The notes beneath the pieces are model-generated. The model did not search any database, had not been told where the DNA came from, and was given only the letters and a program-made list of their open reading frames with translations. From positions 289,589-353,588 of the forward strand of contig JBKECO010000003.1 of NCBI GenBank assembly GCA_047974745.1: DNA of 64,000 bases, in the 5' to 3' direction. A program made the translations under genes and the position numbers. This stretch comes from JBKECO01 sp047974745 (lineage in GTDB: Bacteria; Bacillota; Clostridia; Lachnospirales; Lachnospiraceae). How positions within the stretch are numbered: the first letter of the stretch is position 1; each line of letters opens with the position of its first letter. Shown here piece after piece: positions 43,800 to 51,847 of this stretch.

Positions 43800-45017
43800 T
43801 TATCCCTCGTTTTCTATTTTATCCTTTTCGATCACTTGCGTCGTGACAATTCCATCCGAAAGCCTTACTTTCATGGTGTCATCTTTACGGATCTGATCCA
43901 CACTATAGATACGAACGTCATTCTCATCTGTCACAAATGCCAGACCTTTACTTAATTGCTTCATAGGTGACAGACCATCCATTTTTACTGAAAGAGCAGC
44001 CAGTCTGTATCTCGATCTTTGAAGTTTATCTCTGATCTGATTGGATAGCATATCATCCAAATGGATACAAGTCTGTCTCAGAGAATTGAGTCTGTTACCA
44101 GGACTTACTGTCTTTAATCTGGATTGAAATAAGTCGGTCTTATGATGGTAGTTCCTTAATTTATCCGTCACTGCTCCACGTAACAGCGTTTGAAAACGAT
44201 ACAGCTGCTGATCATATTCCTTGACATCAAAGACCGCCAGCTCTGCAGCTGCAGATGGAGTCGGTGCACGAAGATCAGCAACAAAATCTGAAATCGTTGT
44301 ATCTGTTTCATGACCAACGGCAGATATGACAGGTGTCTCACATTCAAAGATCGCCCGGGCTACGATCTCCTCATTGAATGCCCAAAGATCTTCAATGGAT
44401 CCTCCGCCTCTGCTTGCTATGATCAGATCGACGCCGTATTCGTCCAGGCTCCGGATTCCTTTTGCAATACTTAACGGTGCTTCCGCCCCCTGTACAATGG
44501 CTGGATAGAGAATAAGCTGTACATATGGATTTCTTCGATGTGCGATATTTTTGATATCCCAGATCGCTGCGCCTGTAGCTGCCGTTACAATACCAAGGGT
44601 ACGTATATATTTGGGAATCGGCTTTTTATATTCCTGTGCGAACATGCCCATCTCTTCCAGTTCCAGCTTCAGTTCCAGAAAACGATGATATAGGTCGCCC
44701 TCCCCATCTTTTTCAATCTCACGTGCATAAAGCTGATACTTACCGTCCCTGATATAGACCTCTACAGAGCCACATGCTGTCACTTTGTCCCCATCCTTCA
44801 TTGCAAAGTTCAGTCCTTTGCGATTTCCGGCGAACATAATTGCGTCAATAGCCCCCTGCTCGTCTTTGAGCGTAAAATAAATATGTCCAGAGGAATGGTA
44901 TTTGCAATTGGATACCTCTCCCTTTATGCAGATGTTGCGCAGCATAAAATCCTGCGCGAACATGTTCTTGATATATGAATTGATTTGACTTACAGAATAA
45001 CTATTTTGTCTTTTCAT
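43800..45017 (-). CDS. xseA: Exodeoxyribonuclease VII large subunit
   Basis: XseA degrades single-stranded DNA into short acid-soluble oligonucleotides. The 405-residue protein has an N-terminal OB-fold DNA-binding domain (about residues 5-100, with GEVSNCKYHSSGHIYFTLKDE) and the catalytic domain with GVVTAATGAAIWDI-like sequence, RGGGSIEDLWAFN and HETDTTISDFVADLRAPTPSAAA, the conserved core. A coiled coil follows. Length is slightly shorter than in E. coli. It overlaps the nusB stop by four bases. Confidence 0.96.
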   Translation of the reverse strand: MKRQNSYSVSQINSYIKNMFAQDFMLRNICIKGEVSNCKYHSSGHIYFTLKDEQGAIDAIMFAGNRKGLNFAMKDGDKVTACGSVEVYIRDGKYQLYAREIEKDGEGDLYHRFLELKLELEEMGMFAQEYKKPIPKYIRTLGIVTAATGAAIWDIKNIAHRRNPYVQLILYPAIVQGAEAPLSIAKGIRSLDEYGVDLIIASRGGGSIEDLWAFNEEIVARAIFECETPVISAVGHETDTTISDFVADLRAPTPSAAAELAVFDVKEYDQQLYRFQTLLRGAVTDKLRNYHHKTDLFQSRLKTVSPGNRLNSLRQTCIHLDDMLSNQIRDKLQRSRYRLAALSVKMDGLSPMKQLSKGLAFVTDENDVRIYSVDQIRKDDTMKVRLSDGIVTTQVIEKDKIENEG

Positions 45018-45409
45018 GCAAGCTTTGCCAAAATTGCGTTTACAAATGAGGATGAATCATCTGTTCCATATTTTTTTGCCAGTTCTACTGCCTCATTAAT
45101 AGCAACTCCGGATGGAATAGTATCCTCATATTTCATCTCATAGACCGCCAGACGAAGTAATGTCAGATCCACTTTAGACATTCTTGTTGTCTTCCACCCT
45201 TTTGCAACAGTATTAATAGATTGATCCAGATCAGAAATGTTATCTACAATTGCATCCAGCTTTTCCTGCATATAAATCTTATCTTTTTCATTCTGCACTT
45301 CAAATGCGTCAAGCTCATTGCGAATCTGCTGTGGAACCTCCTCGATCGCATAAAAATCCGTGCAAAAAAGCATGCAAAAAATCTGTTCTCTGATTTCTCT
45401 TCTTGTCAT
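45014..45409 (-). CDS. nusB: Transcription antitermination factor NusB
   Basis: NusB, with ribosomal protein S10, binds the boxA element and supports rRNA antitermination. The 131-residue all-helical protein has the family start TRREIREQIFCMLF and the C-terminal NEAVELAKKYGTDDSSSFVNAILAKL. Length is normal. It begins the downstream operon with xseA; folD, which usually sits between nusB and xseA in Bacillus, is missing here. It is separated from asp23 by a good terminator, so it may have its own promoter, although none is convincing. An agagagga site precedes the ATG. Confidence 0.95.
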   Translation of the reverse strand: MTRREIREQIFCMLFCTDFYAIEEVPQQIRNELDAFEVQNEKDKIYMQEKLDAIVDNISDLDQSINTVAKGWKTTRMSKVDLTLLRLAVYEMKYEDTIPSGVAINEAVELAKKYGTDDSSSFVNAILAKLA

Positions 45410-45467
45410 ATGTAGAATCCTCTCTCATTAATGATGTCTCCATCAATACTTCATTCTTTATTTCAGC

Positions 45468-45494
45468 GAAAAAAGGGTGTCATGAAAGACACCC
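45468..45494 (-). terminator. Terminator of asp23
   Basis: The hairpin gggtgtc / gacaccc has a six-base loop and is followed by six T on the minus strand. It separates asp23 from nusB. Confidence 0.9.
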
Positions 45495-45550
45495 CCTTCG
45501 TTCATGTCCATTTGCATTATACTTTAGATCTGTATAACGAAAAAGTACGT

Positions 45551-45925
45551 TTAAGCTTTGTCCATCGCCACACTTGCGATGCGTATATTTACAGCTGCGA
45601 CTTCCAGTCCTGTCATGTTTTCAATTGCATTCTTTACTTTATCCTGTACCTTAAGACTAACTTCAGGAATTGCATATCCATATGCTACGTTTAAAGCAAC
45701 ATCGACATCGACCTTTCCATCCAGGACACTCACTCGTATTCCTTTTGAAAGGTTCTTCATTCCAAGCTTGCTTACGATTTCATTCGTAATATTGCCTGCC
45801 ATGGAACTAACACCTTCTACTTCTGTTACTGCTAATCCTGCTATGATCGCGACGACCTCATCAGCAATTTTTACTTCGCCCAGATGATCCTCTCTGATTT
45901 TAAAACTTTTCCTGTCTTCAGCCAT
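45551..45925 (-). CDS. Asp23/Gls24 family protein (YqhY-like)
   Basis: I choose the ATG at 45925 (124 residues), which has a perfect aggagg site; the open frame runs 14 codons further into the leader. The protein has the DUF322 pattern: IADEVVAIIAGLAVTEVEGVSSM early and VDVALNVAYGYAIPEVSLKVQ later. Asp23 proteins are small cytoplasmic or membrane-associated factors linked to envelope stress in Staphylococcus, and the YqhY subgroup lies next to nusB and lipid genes in Bacillus. The function here is inferred from that subgroup. It appears to be monocistronic, with an unusual leader and its own terminator. Confidence 0.9.
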   Translation of the reverse strand: MAEDRKSFKIREDHLGEVKIADEVVAIIAGLAVTEVEGVSSMAGNITNEIVSKLGMKNLSKGIRVSVLDGKVDVDVALNVAYGYAIPEVSLKVQDKVKNAIENMTGLEVAAVNIRIASVAMDKA

Positions 45926-46026
45926 ACCACTGCCTCCTACAACTATGCAAAAGATACCACTGCTCACGAAATGAGTTGTTTTCCAATGGTATCTGAGGGC
46001 ATTCCCTTTTTGTCCTCACTCACGTT
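45926..46026 (-). promoter_or_regulatory. Structured mRNA leader of asp23 with alternative folds
   Basis: In the transcript the arm AGATACCATTG (about 45984-45994) can pair with CAGTGGTATCT (45952-45962) as a terminator-like hairpin followed by a U-run. The same arm can instead pair with an identical CAGTGGTAT copy that overlaps the start codon (45924-45932). ACAAC (45975-45979) and GTTGT (45939-45943) extend that second fold around the aggagg site. Known riboswitch classes were not recognised. Confidence 0.6.
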
Positions 46027-46032
46027 ACCATG

Positions 46033-46060
46033 ATTATAACAGAATTACCGTGATTTGCAA
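46033..46060 (-). promoter_or_regulatory. Promoter of asp23
   Basis: TTGCAA, 16 bases, consensus TATAAT with an extended TGT on the minus strand, about 110 bases ahead of the start codon. Confidence 0.75.
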
Positions 46061-46115
46061 ACTTCCTATATCGCCATGATAATATAGCATATTTTTGGTT
46101 CTGGTATTTTGTCAC

Positions 46116-46661
46116 TTAAAATTTATTGACCCATGCTCCAAAGGCTTTCATATAATTCTTTAAGAACTCTTTTTCTCTTTCATCCTTCACATTCCCGTCT
46201 TCATCAACGATAGACATTGCGTGTCCAATATATGCTTCCGGCTGTGGAAGCGTATACAGATTCAGGAATGAGAGAACCTGTCGTAAATGATGATTTGCAC
46301 CAAAGCCTCCGATCGCACCGATCGACACGGATACGACTCCGGCAGGCTTTCCATCCCAAGAGCTCTCTCCATAGGGTCTTGAACCGATATCAATTGCATT
46401 CTTCAGGACACCAGGAATACTTCGATTATATTCTGGTGTGACGAACAGATACCCATCCTTCTCTCTGAGGATCTGTCTGAACCGTTCCCAGGATTCTGGT
46501 GGATTACCTTCAATATCCTGATCAAAGAATGGCAGGTCTCCGATTGGAATCATTTCGAATTCGAAGCCCTCTGGTGCTTCCTTGATCAATTCTTTTGCAA
46601 TTGCTTTGTTGTATGATTTTTCTCTTAAGCTTCCTACTAAAACTCCTATTTTTTTACTCAT
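46116..46661 (-). CDS. NADPH-dependent FMN reductase family protein
   Basis: The 181-residue flavodoxin-fold protein begins IGVLVGSLREKSYNKAIAKEL, the FMN-phosphate loop of the NADPH-dependent FMN reductase family, and has the second cofactor segment in FVTPEYNRSIPGVLKNAIDIGSRP. Such enzymes reduce free flavin, quinones or azo compounds; the natural substrate is not identifiable. It overlaps the lgt stop by four bases (ATGA), so it is translated with lgt, and it is the last gene of a gapN-lgt-reductase unit. Length is normal. Confidence 0.92.
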   Translation of the reverse strand: MSKKIGVLVGSLREKSYNKAIAKELIKEAPEGFEFEMIPIGDLPFFDQDIEGNPPESWERFRQILREKDGYLFVTPEYNRSIPGVLKNAIDIGSRPYGESSWDGKPAGVVSVSIGAIGGFGANHHLRQVLSFLNLYTLPQPEAYIGHAMSIVDEDGNVKDEREKEFLKNYMKAFGAWVNKF

Positions 46662-47455
46662 TTTGATTTCCTCCTATTTTTAATATTGCGACCTGATTGA
46701 AACTTTGCCAGATATAGGAACAGCAGGATTCCTGCCACTATAAGAAGCATGGATAAAACTTTTGAGACACGAAAATCGCCCCAGTAGAGACTGTCGGTTC
46801 TCAATCCCTCGATCAGTGTTCTGCCTGTACCGTACCCTATCATATAACAGGACAGTACCATTCCCGGCTGAGACAGCCTTTTTTCGATAAGCAGGATCAA
46901 GATCAACAGACAGATATTCCAGACACATTCATAAAAAAAGGTAGCCTGATGCCATTCCTGCAGCTGATCAATATAGACTGCATATGGAAAAAACTGCAGA
47001 TCAGGATTCGTGACTATATTTCCGAATGCCTCCTGATTAAAGAAATTGCCCCATCTACCAATCGCCTGACCAAGTATCAAGCTTGGGATCGCGATATCCA
47101 TCAGTACAAAGAATGGAATTTTCTTCCATTTTGAAAAAATAAATACTCCCAGAATGCCTCCGATTACTCCGCCATAGATCGCCAGACCACCCAGCCTTGT
47201 ATTGAATATTGTTAATAGATCATTCTTATAGAGGTCCCATTCAAAAATAACATAGTAAATTCTTGCACCCACGATTGCCAGCGGAACTGCGATAAAGGCC
47301 ATATCATACATGATCTCCGGATCATAGCCCTTCTTCTTTGCCCGATAAGCTGCAAAAATAACTCCCAAGGCCATTCCAATTCCAATTATAATTCCATACC
47401 AGGAGATACTAAATCCCTCTATTCCGAATAAGTTCTCAATTGCGTAACGATTCAT
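46658..47455 (-). CDS. lgt: Prolipoprotein diacylglyceryl transferase
   Basis: Lgt adds a diacylglyceryl group from phosphatidylglycerol to the lipobox Cys of prelipoproteins. The 265-residue membrane protein has about seven transmembrane segments and the family signature GRWGNFFNQEAFG around residues 136-148, with the essential Arg and catalytic His regions (YHATFFYE-like WHQATFFYE and the C-terminal GTGRTLIEGLRTDSLY). It starts five bases after gapN. Length is normal. Confidence 0.96.
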   Translation of the reverse strand: MNRYAIENLFGIEGFSISWYGIIIGIGMALGVIFAAYRAKKKGYDPEIMYDMAFIAVPLAIVGARIYYVIFEWDLYKNDLLTIFNTRLGGLAIYGGVIGGILGVFIFSKWKKIPFFVLMDIAIPSLILGQAIGRWGNFFNQEAFGNIVTNPDLQFFPYAVYIDQLQEWHQATFFYECVWNICLLILILLIEKRLSQPGMVLSCYMIGYGTGRTLIEGLRTDSLYWGDFRVSKVLSMLLIVAGILLFLYLAKFQSGRNIKNRRKSK

Positions 47456-47460
47456 AAGTC

Positions 47461-48915
47461 CTACCTCAAATTCAATACTGTCGCTTTTGGTCTTGACATG
47501 GATTCAATAGAATATCGAATCCCCTGAGTTCCGATTCCAGAAGATTTCACTCCAAGGAAAGGAAAATGATCAGGACCTCTTTCTGTCTTATTGTTGACCT
47601 GGACGGTTCCGACCTCCAGTCTGTTCGCAACATAAAATGCATCATCTATATTTTCCGTAAATACTGCAGCCTGAAGACCATATTCGGACTGATTTGCAAT
47701 TTCGATCGCCTCGTCCTTCGTACCAACTCGGATCACCGGCAAAATCGGTCCAAATGGCTCTTCCCATGCAATTCTCATATCTTCTGTAACATGATCAAAT
47801 AGTGCAGGCCATACCAGATTGCCTTCCCGATTGCCACCACAAAGCTGTTTTGCTCCTTTTTCCAGAGCATCATCAATGAGTTCCACCACAAAATCAGCCG
47901 CTTTCGTGTTGATCAGTGGGACAATATCCGCATCTATCTCCAAAGGATTTCCCACCTTTAAGGCGAGTATCTTCTTCAATACCTTTTCTACGAGCTCATC
48001 TGCTATAGCGTCCATAACAAGGATTCGTTTTACAGCCGTACATCTTTGGCCTGAATAGGAAAAAGCACCAGATACGATATTCGATGCTGCTAATTCAAGA
48101 TCTGCATTTTCCAAAATAATTGCTGCATCTTTTCCACCCAGTTCCATTAGCAGCGGAACCATGCTCGTGATCGTCGAAATATGCTTGCCGACTTCCGTAC
48201 TGCCTGTAAAATTAATGAAGTCTATTTCCGGATGTGTTGTAATGTAGTCACCGATCTCACTTCCCTTTCCAGTGACAGTATTGATGACTCCGTCCGGGAT
48301 TCCTGCAGCCTGAAAAATTCGGGCGAGATGCAGTCCACTCAGGCTCCCCTGAGTCGCAGGCTTGAATACGATACTATTCCCTGCCATAAGTGCCGGTGCA
48401 ATTTTAGATGCTGCCAGATTAACCGGATAATTAAAGGGTGATATTGCCAGGACAACACCTAGTGGTTCTCGTCGAACGATCGACACCTTACTTTTTTTCC
48501 CTCCCGGAAAACTATCTCCTGGTATACTTTCTCCTGAAATATTTTTTGCAGTATCTGCTGTAAATCTTATAAAATCTGCTGTCCTTTCTATTTCGGCACG
48601 ACAGCTCTTAAGATCCTTTGCAATCTCCAGCATCATGACCTGTGACATTTCCTCTACGTTAGACAAAAGTAGATTTGCAGCCTTATACATGATTTCTGCC
48701 TTTTGCTCTACTGCTACCTCTCTCCAGGATTTTTGTGCCGTCTTTCCGATAGCGATTGCTAAATCTACTTCTCCCTTGGACATCGAAGGCACACAGCCAA
48801 CTAGTCTGTTGTCGATCGGGGAATAGATCTGGATATAAGAATCTTCTGAATTGCCAAGCCATTTACCGTTCATTAGATTTTTATATACCTGATCTTCTTT
48901 TATAATTTCAAACAT
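47461..48915 (-). CDS. gapN: NADP-dependent non-phosphorylating glyceraldehyde-3-phosphate dehydrogenase
   Basis: GapN oxidises glyceraldehyde-3-phosphate irreversibly to 3-phosphoglycerate while making NADPH. The 484-residue aldehyde dehydrogenase has the Glu in LLMELGGKDAAIIL, the catalytic Cys in YSGQRCTAVKRILV (the exact context of GapN proteins) and the FTGSTEVGKHIS loop. Length matches the S. mutans enzyme. Broader succinate-semialdehyde or lactaldehyde dehydrogenases share the fold, but the SGQRCTAVKR context favours GapN. It has its own promoter and leads a gapN-lgt-reductase unit. Confidence 0.9.
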   Translation of the reverse strand: MFEIIKEDQVYKNLMNGKWLGNSEDSYIQIYSPIDNRLVGCVPSMSKGEVDLAIAIGKTAQKSWREVAVEQKAEIMYKAANLLLSNVEEMSQVMMLEIAKDLKSCRAEIERTADFIRFTADTAKNISGESIPGDSFPGGKKSKVSIVRREPLGVVLAISPFNYPVNLAASKIAPALMAGNSIVFKPATQGSLSGLHLARIFQAAGIPDGVINTVTGKGSEIGDYITTHPEIDFINFTGSTEVGKHISTITSMVPLLMELGGKDAAIILENADLELAASNIVSGAFSYSGQRCTAVKRILVMDAIADELVEKVLKKILALKVGNPLEIDADIVPLINTKAADFVVELIDDALEKGAKQLCGGNREGNLVWPALFDHVTEDMRIAWEEPFGPILPVIRVGTKDEAIEIANQSEYGLQAAVFTENIDDAFYVANRLEVGTVQVNNKTERGPDHFPFLGVKSSGIGTQGIRYSIESMSRPKATVLNLR

Positions 48916-48950
48916 TTCCTTTCCTCCTTTTTCTTGTATTTCATATAGGT

Positions 48951-48979
48951 ATTATATGCTTTATTTTCTTCTTTGTTAA
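48951..48979 (-). promoter_or_regulatory. Promoter of gapN
   Basis: TTAACA, 17 bases, consensus TATAAT on the minus strand, with an aaggaggaaaggaa ribosome site before the gapN ATG. Confidence 0.75.
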
Positions 48980-49006
48980 CCTTTTTATAAAAATTTCATA
49001 AGTACA

Positions 49007-49849
49007 CTACTTCCAGAGCTCTTTCAACAGCTTGATTTCCTGTTCATATCCAGGTATTTCATTTGGAGTTTCCAGATAAAATGGCAGATGTTTTATCTTT
49101 GGATGATTGATGATCCTTCGAATTGCGTCCACGCCAATACTTCCCTCACCAATTTTTTCATGCCGGTCTTTGTGGCTGCTCATAGGGTTCTTGCTGTCAT
49201 TTAGGTGTATCGCCTTCAGCTTTTCGATGCCGATGATCTGCTCGAACAATTCTAGGACTCCATCCAGGTCATTTACAATATCGTAGCCCGCATCATATAC
49301 ATGACAGGTATCTAGGCAAACACCAATATGCTGGCTCAGCTCACAATGATCCATGATCTCTCGGACTTCTTCAAAACGACTGCCGACCTCGTTTCCTTTG
49401 CCGGCCATTGTCTCAAGTAAAATCGTGGTAGACATCTCTGGATACATGATCTGATTTAGCAGATCACTGATGAGATGGATTCCTTGAGTGATGCCATGAC
49501 CACCATGGCTGCCGGGATGAAAATTATAGAAATTACCCTGTAGAAATTCCATTCGTGACAAGTCATCTTTCATTGTCAACAGGGCAAATTCCCGAACTCT
49601 TTCCTCCTTTGAGGCTGCATTTAGAGTATATGGTGCATGTGCCAGAATGGTCGTGAACTGATTCGTTTGGGCAAACTCAGCAAATGTTTCGATATCCTTA
49701 TGATCAATTGCTTTTGCCTTACTTCCTCTTGGGTTGCGCGTAAAGAACTGAAAGGTATCTGCACCTATTTCCAGCGCTGTTCTTCCCATTGCATAAAATC
49801 CTTTTGAGGATGACAAATGACATCCGATATGAAGGCGATCCTTTTTCAT
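49007..49849 (-). CDS. nfo: Deoxyribonuclease IV (AP endonuclease)
   Basis: Endonuclease IV cuts DNA at abasic sites in base-excision repair. The 280-residue TIM-barrel protein has zinc-ligand motifs NFHPGSHGG, LETMAGKGNEVGSRFEE, CLDTCHVYDAGYD and HLNDSKNPMSSHKDRHEKIG, in family order. Length is normal. It is monocistronic. Its leader is short, with only a weak ribosome site (gggaatag), so the ATG at 49849 is chosen because MKKDRLHIGCHLSSSKGF matches the family start. Confidence 0.95.
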   Translation of the reverse strand: MKKDRLHIGCHLSSSKGFYAMGRTALEIGADTFQFFTRNPRGSKAKAIDHKDIETFAEFAQTNQFTTILAHAPYTLNAASKEERVREFALLTMKDDLSRMEFLQGNFYNFHPGSHGGHGITQGIHLISDLLNQIMYPEMSTTILLETMAGKGNEVGSRFEEVREIMDHCELSQHIGVCLDTCHVYDAGYDIVNDLDGVLELFEQIIGIEKLKAIHLNDSKNPMSSHKDRHEKIGEGSIGVDAIRRIINHPKIKHLPFYLETPNEIPGYEQEIKLLKELWK

Positions 49850-49954
49850 AATGAACTATTCCCAATCTTTTCGTTTGCTGTTCCTAATTTCAATTCTAGT
49901 ATATATGATAGCGAAATTACAGGTACCAGTCAAATGTATTTCATATTTTAAAAT

Positions 49955-49997
49955 CAAAAAAAACTGACCAGACTTCAATTTCTTTTGTCATGGTCAG
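49955..49997 (-). terminator. Terminator of the diol dehydratase operon
   Basis: The hairpin ctgacca / tggtcag is followed by a T-rich run on the minus strand, directly after the stop of the alpha/beta hydrolase. Confidence 0.8.
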
Positions 49998-49999
49998 AT

Positions 50000-50980
50000 T
50001 TAATCTGGCAACCTCCAGGTTTCAATGAAGGAGAACATTTTATTATAGTAGATCCTTCGTGTATCACTGTCAGCATTATAAATTTCATGTTTTGCTTCGG
50101 GGAAACGACAGATACAAATCCTTTCATTCACAGACGCAAATTTGTCTTGACCGGAGTTTTTTATGACCGTATCATTACCCGCCTGCATGATCAGAACCGG
50201 TATTTTGATCTCTGATGCATGTTTATGAACATTCCGCAATGCTCGTATGGTCGCCCACAGCCACCCATAGGTAGCACCATAGGTATAGTAGCGGATCTGC
50301 TTTAAGCGTTTGTCAAAATAGTACATATAGCGCGCTTTTGAAACACATCCACTGGTCAAATACTTTGGCTTTCTGTTAAATGGTTTGTGACCTGGCACAT
50401 AATCCGTGTCTTGTCTGAGCAGTTTCTTGATTAGTGCCAGCATACCAACAATAGAAATCGGAAAATTCTCCAGATAAATTTCAAGCATCGGTGATGATAG
50501 GATTGCACAGGAAAAAATATCCGGATGCTTCTCCAGGTAGATCCCTGCAACAGCTCCGCCCATAGAGTGAGAAAACAGTACCAGTTCTGTATCCTTACTG
50601 TTTTTCATTACGACCTCAGTGACAAACAAGTGCAGATCTTCCACATATTCCATATAACTGTCAATATGTACCTTGCTGGGATCACTGACCTTTCTTTCAG
50701 AGAATCCATGACCCCTGAGATCCATAATATAGACCGAATAACCCTGTTGATAAAAATTAAATATGAACTCTTCATATTTTGCGGTGAATTCGCAGAATCC
50801 ATGAGCAATGACAACTGCAGCTTTTTCAGCAGGATGTCGATAATACTCGAAGTATAAATGAGCGCCTTGTTCTGTTTCGATCGTCCCTTTTCTACCATGA
50901 CTATGTAGGGTCGGAACAACAACAGACTGCATTTTTTCCAAAAAATTTTCTTCCTGAATAAAAATCTTTTTCTGTTTCAA
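50000..50980 (-). CDS. Alpha/beta hydrolase, monoacylglycerol lipase-like
   Basis: The 326-residue hydrolase has the oxyanion motif VVIAHGFCEFTAKYEEF, the nucleophile Ser in LVLFSHSMGGAVAGIYL, a late Asp in MQAGNDTVIKNSG and the catalytic His in FPEAKHEIYN, the arrangement of PldB/monoacylglycerol lipase-type esterases. No signal peptide is seen, so it is cytoplasmic. It starts with TTG at 50980 behind a gaaagga site, 20 bases after the adenosyltransferase, and ends at a terminator, so it belongs to the diol dehydratase transcript. Release of glycerol or a diol ester as substrate supply is a possible link, but this is inference. Confidence 0.85.
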   Translation of the reverse strand: MKQKKIFIQEENFLEKMQSVVVPTLHSHGRKGTIETEQGAHLYFEYYRHPAEKAAVVIAHGFCEFTAKYEEFIFNFYQQGYSVYIMDLRGHGFSERKVSDPSKVHIDSYMEYVEDLHLFVTEVVMKNSKDTELVLFSHSMGGAVAGIYLEKHPDIFSCAILSSPMLEIYLENFPISIVGMLALIKKLLRQDTDYVPGHKPFNRKPKYLTSGCVSKARYMYYFDKRLKQIRYYTYGATYGWLWATIRALRNVHKHASEIKIPVLIMQAGNDTVIKNSGQDKFASVNERICICRFPEAKHEIYNADSDTRRIYYNKMFSFIETWRLPD

Positions 50981-50999
50981 AGTATCAGTCCTTTCTTAT

Positions 51000-51503
51000 T
51001 CATTCCGCAAGATAGTCTGCATGCCTTGCCAGAATATACAAAAAATCGCTGAGCCGATTCAGGTACTTGGCCGCATTTTTATCCGAACCATGAATTCTTC
51101 CCATTGCTGCATATCTGCGTTCCGCTCGTCTTGCTATCGTTCGAGCCACATCCAGTCTGGCTGAATATTCACAGTCTCCGGGGAGAACGAACTCCTTTAC
51201 CCTGGTAAAGGAAGACTCGGTGCGATCGATCATTGTCTCCAGCCACTCAATTCGATCCGCCTTTAAAGAATACTCCCGATTGTAAAAATCAGCTGTTTTC
51301 GCCATTATAATAATCAGGTCTCTCTGAATCATAGATAAGTGTTCTTTGTCTTCAGTTGATCCGATGCACTTGGCCAGACCAATATGACTGGTTAGCTCGT
51401 CAAGAGTTCCCAGCACTTCGAATCGATCATCTGCTTTCGATATGAATTTCTGATGCACCAGGGATGAGGTCCCATTATCTCCTTGTTTGGTATAAAGACT
51501 CAT
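51000..51503 (-). CDS. pduO: PduO-type ATP:cob(I)alamin adenosyltransferase
   Basis: This 167-residue enzyme makes adenosylcobalamin, the cofactor of diol dehydratase. The PduO-type motif SLYTKQGDNGTSSLV at the N-terminus binds ATP, and the R-rich segment ARTIARRAERRYA with downstream NRLSDFLYILAR is typical of the trimeric family. Length is that of the catalytic domain only. It overlaps the reactivase small-subunit stop by four bases, so cofactor supply is built into the operon. A role restricted to diol dehydratase is likely but not proved. Confidence 0.93.
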   Translation of the reverse strand: MSLYTKQGDNGTSSLVHQKFISKADDRFEVLGTLDELTSHIGLAKCIGSTEDKEHLSMIQRDLIIIMAKTADFYNREYSLKADRIEWLETMIDRTESSFTRVKEFVLPGDCEYSARLDVARTIARRAERRYAAMGRIHGSDKNAAKYLNRLSDFLYILARHADYLAE

Positions 51504-51847
51504 TTAGTCCTCTCTTTCAGGCGAAATGGCTTTCGCTTCACAGCACGTGCACTGTCTCCTCCCATGGTTCTTGCTTCTTGGGAATTTGGTTCCTTTAACT
51601 GTGAAACAACTTTATCTGGCGGAAGATTTTTGATAGAAAAAGCTGCCATATTGCGGTAAATACCAATCCCGGAACCAACAATGGAATCTTTCGCTGCACT
51701 TTTTGACAGTCGAACAGAATCGGTATCCGATTTTGCATGTATTTCTGCGATCAGACCTTCTTCTTCAATTCCGGCACATACTTCTTCTACTATATATTCA
51801 AACGCTTGATTTGTATAGATTAAAATGGATGGTTTGTTCGGTATCAT
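51500..51847 (-). CDS. pduH: Diol/glycerol dehydratase reactivase small subunit
   Basis: The 115-residue beta subunit of the reactivase resembles the beta subunit of the dehydratase (residues 1-60: AFEYIVEEVCAGIEEEGLIAE and VGSGIGIYRNMAAFSIKNLP). It swaps with the dehydratase medium subunit to expel damaged cobalamin. Start and stop overlap its neighbours by four bases on both sides. The length is close to that of PduH and DdrB. The substrate class (propanediol or glycerol) cannot be read from it. Confidence 0.92.
   Translation of the reverse strand: MIPNKPSILIYTNQAFEYIVEEVCAGIEEEGLIAEIHAKSDTDSVRLSKSAAKDSIVGSGIGIYRNMAAFSIKNLPPDKVVSQLKEPNSQEARTMGGDSARAVKRKPFRLKERTK

Noticed and set aside
49850..49954. 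Promoter for endonuclease IV (TTGACT and TATACT are both present)
   Set aside because: The spacing between the boxes is far too long, and the alternative TAGAAT has only a poor -35.
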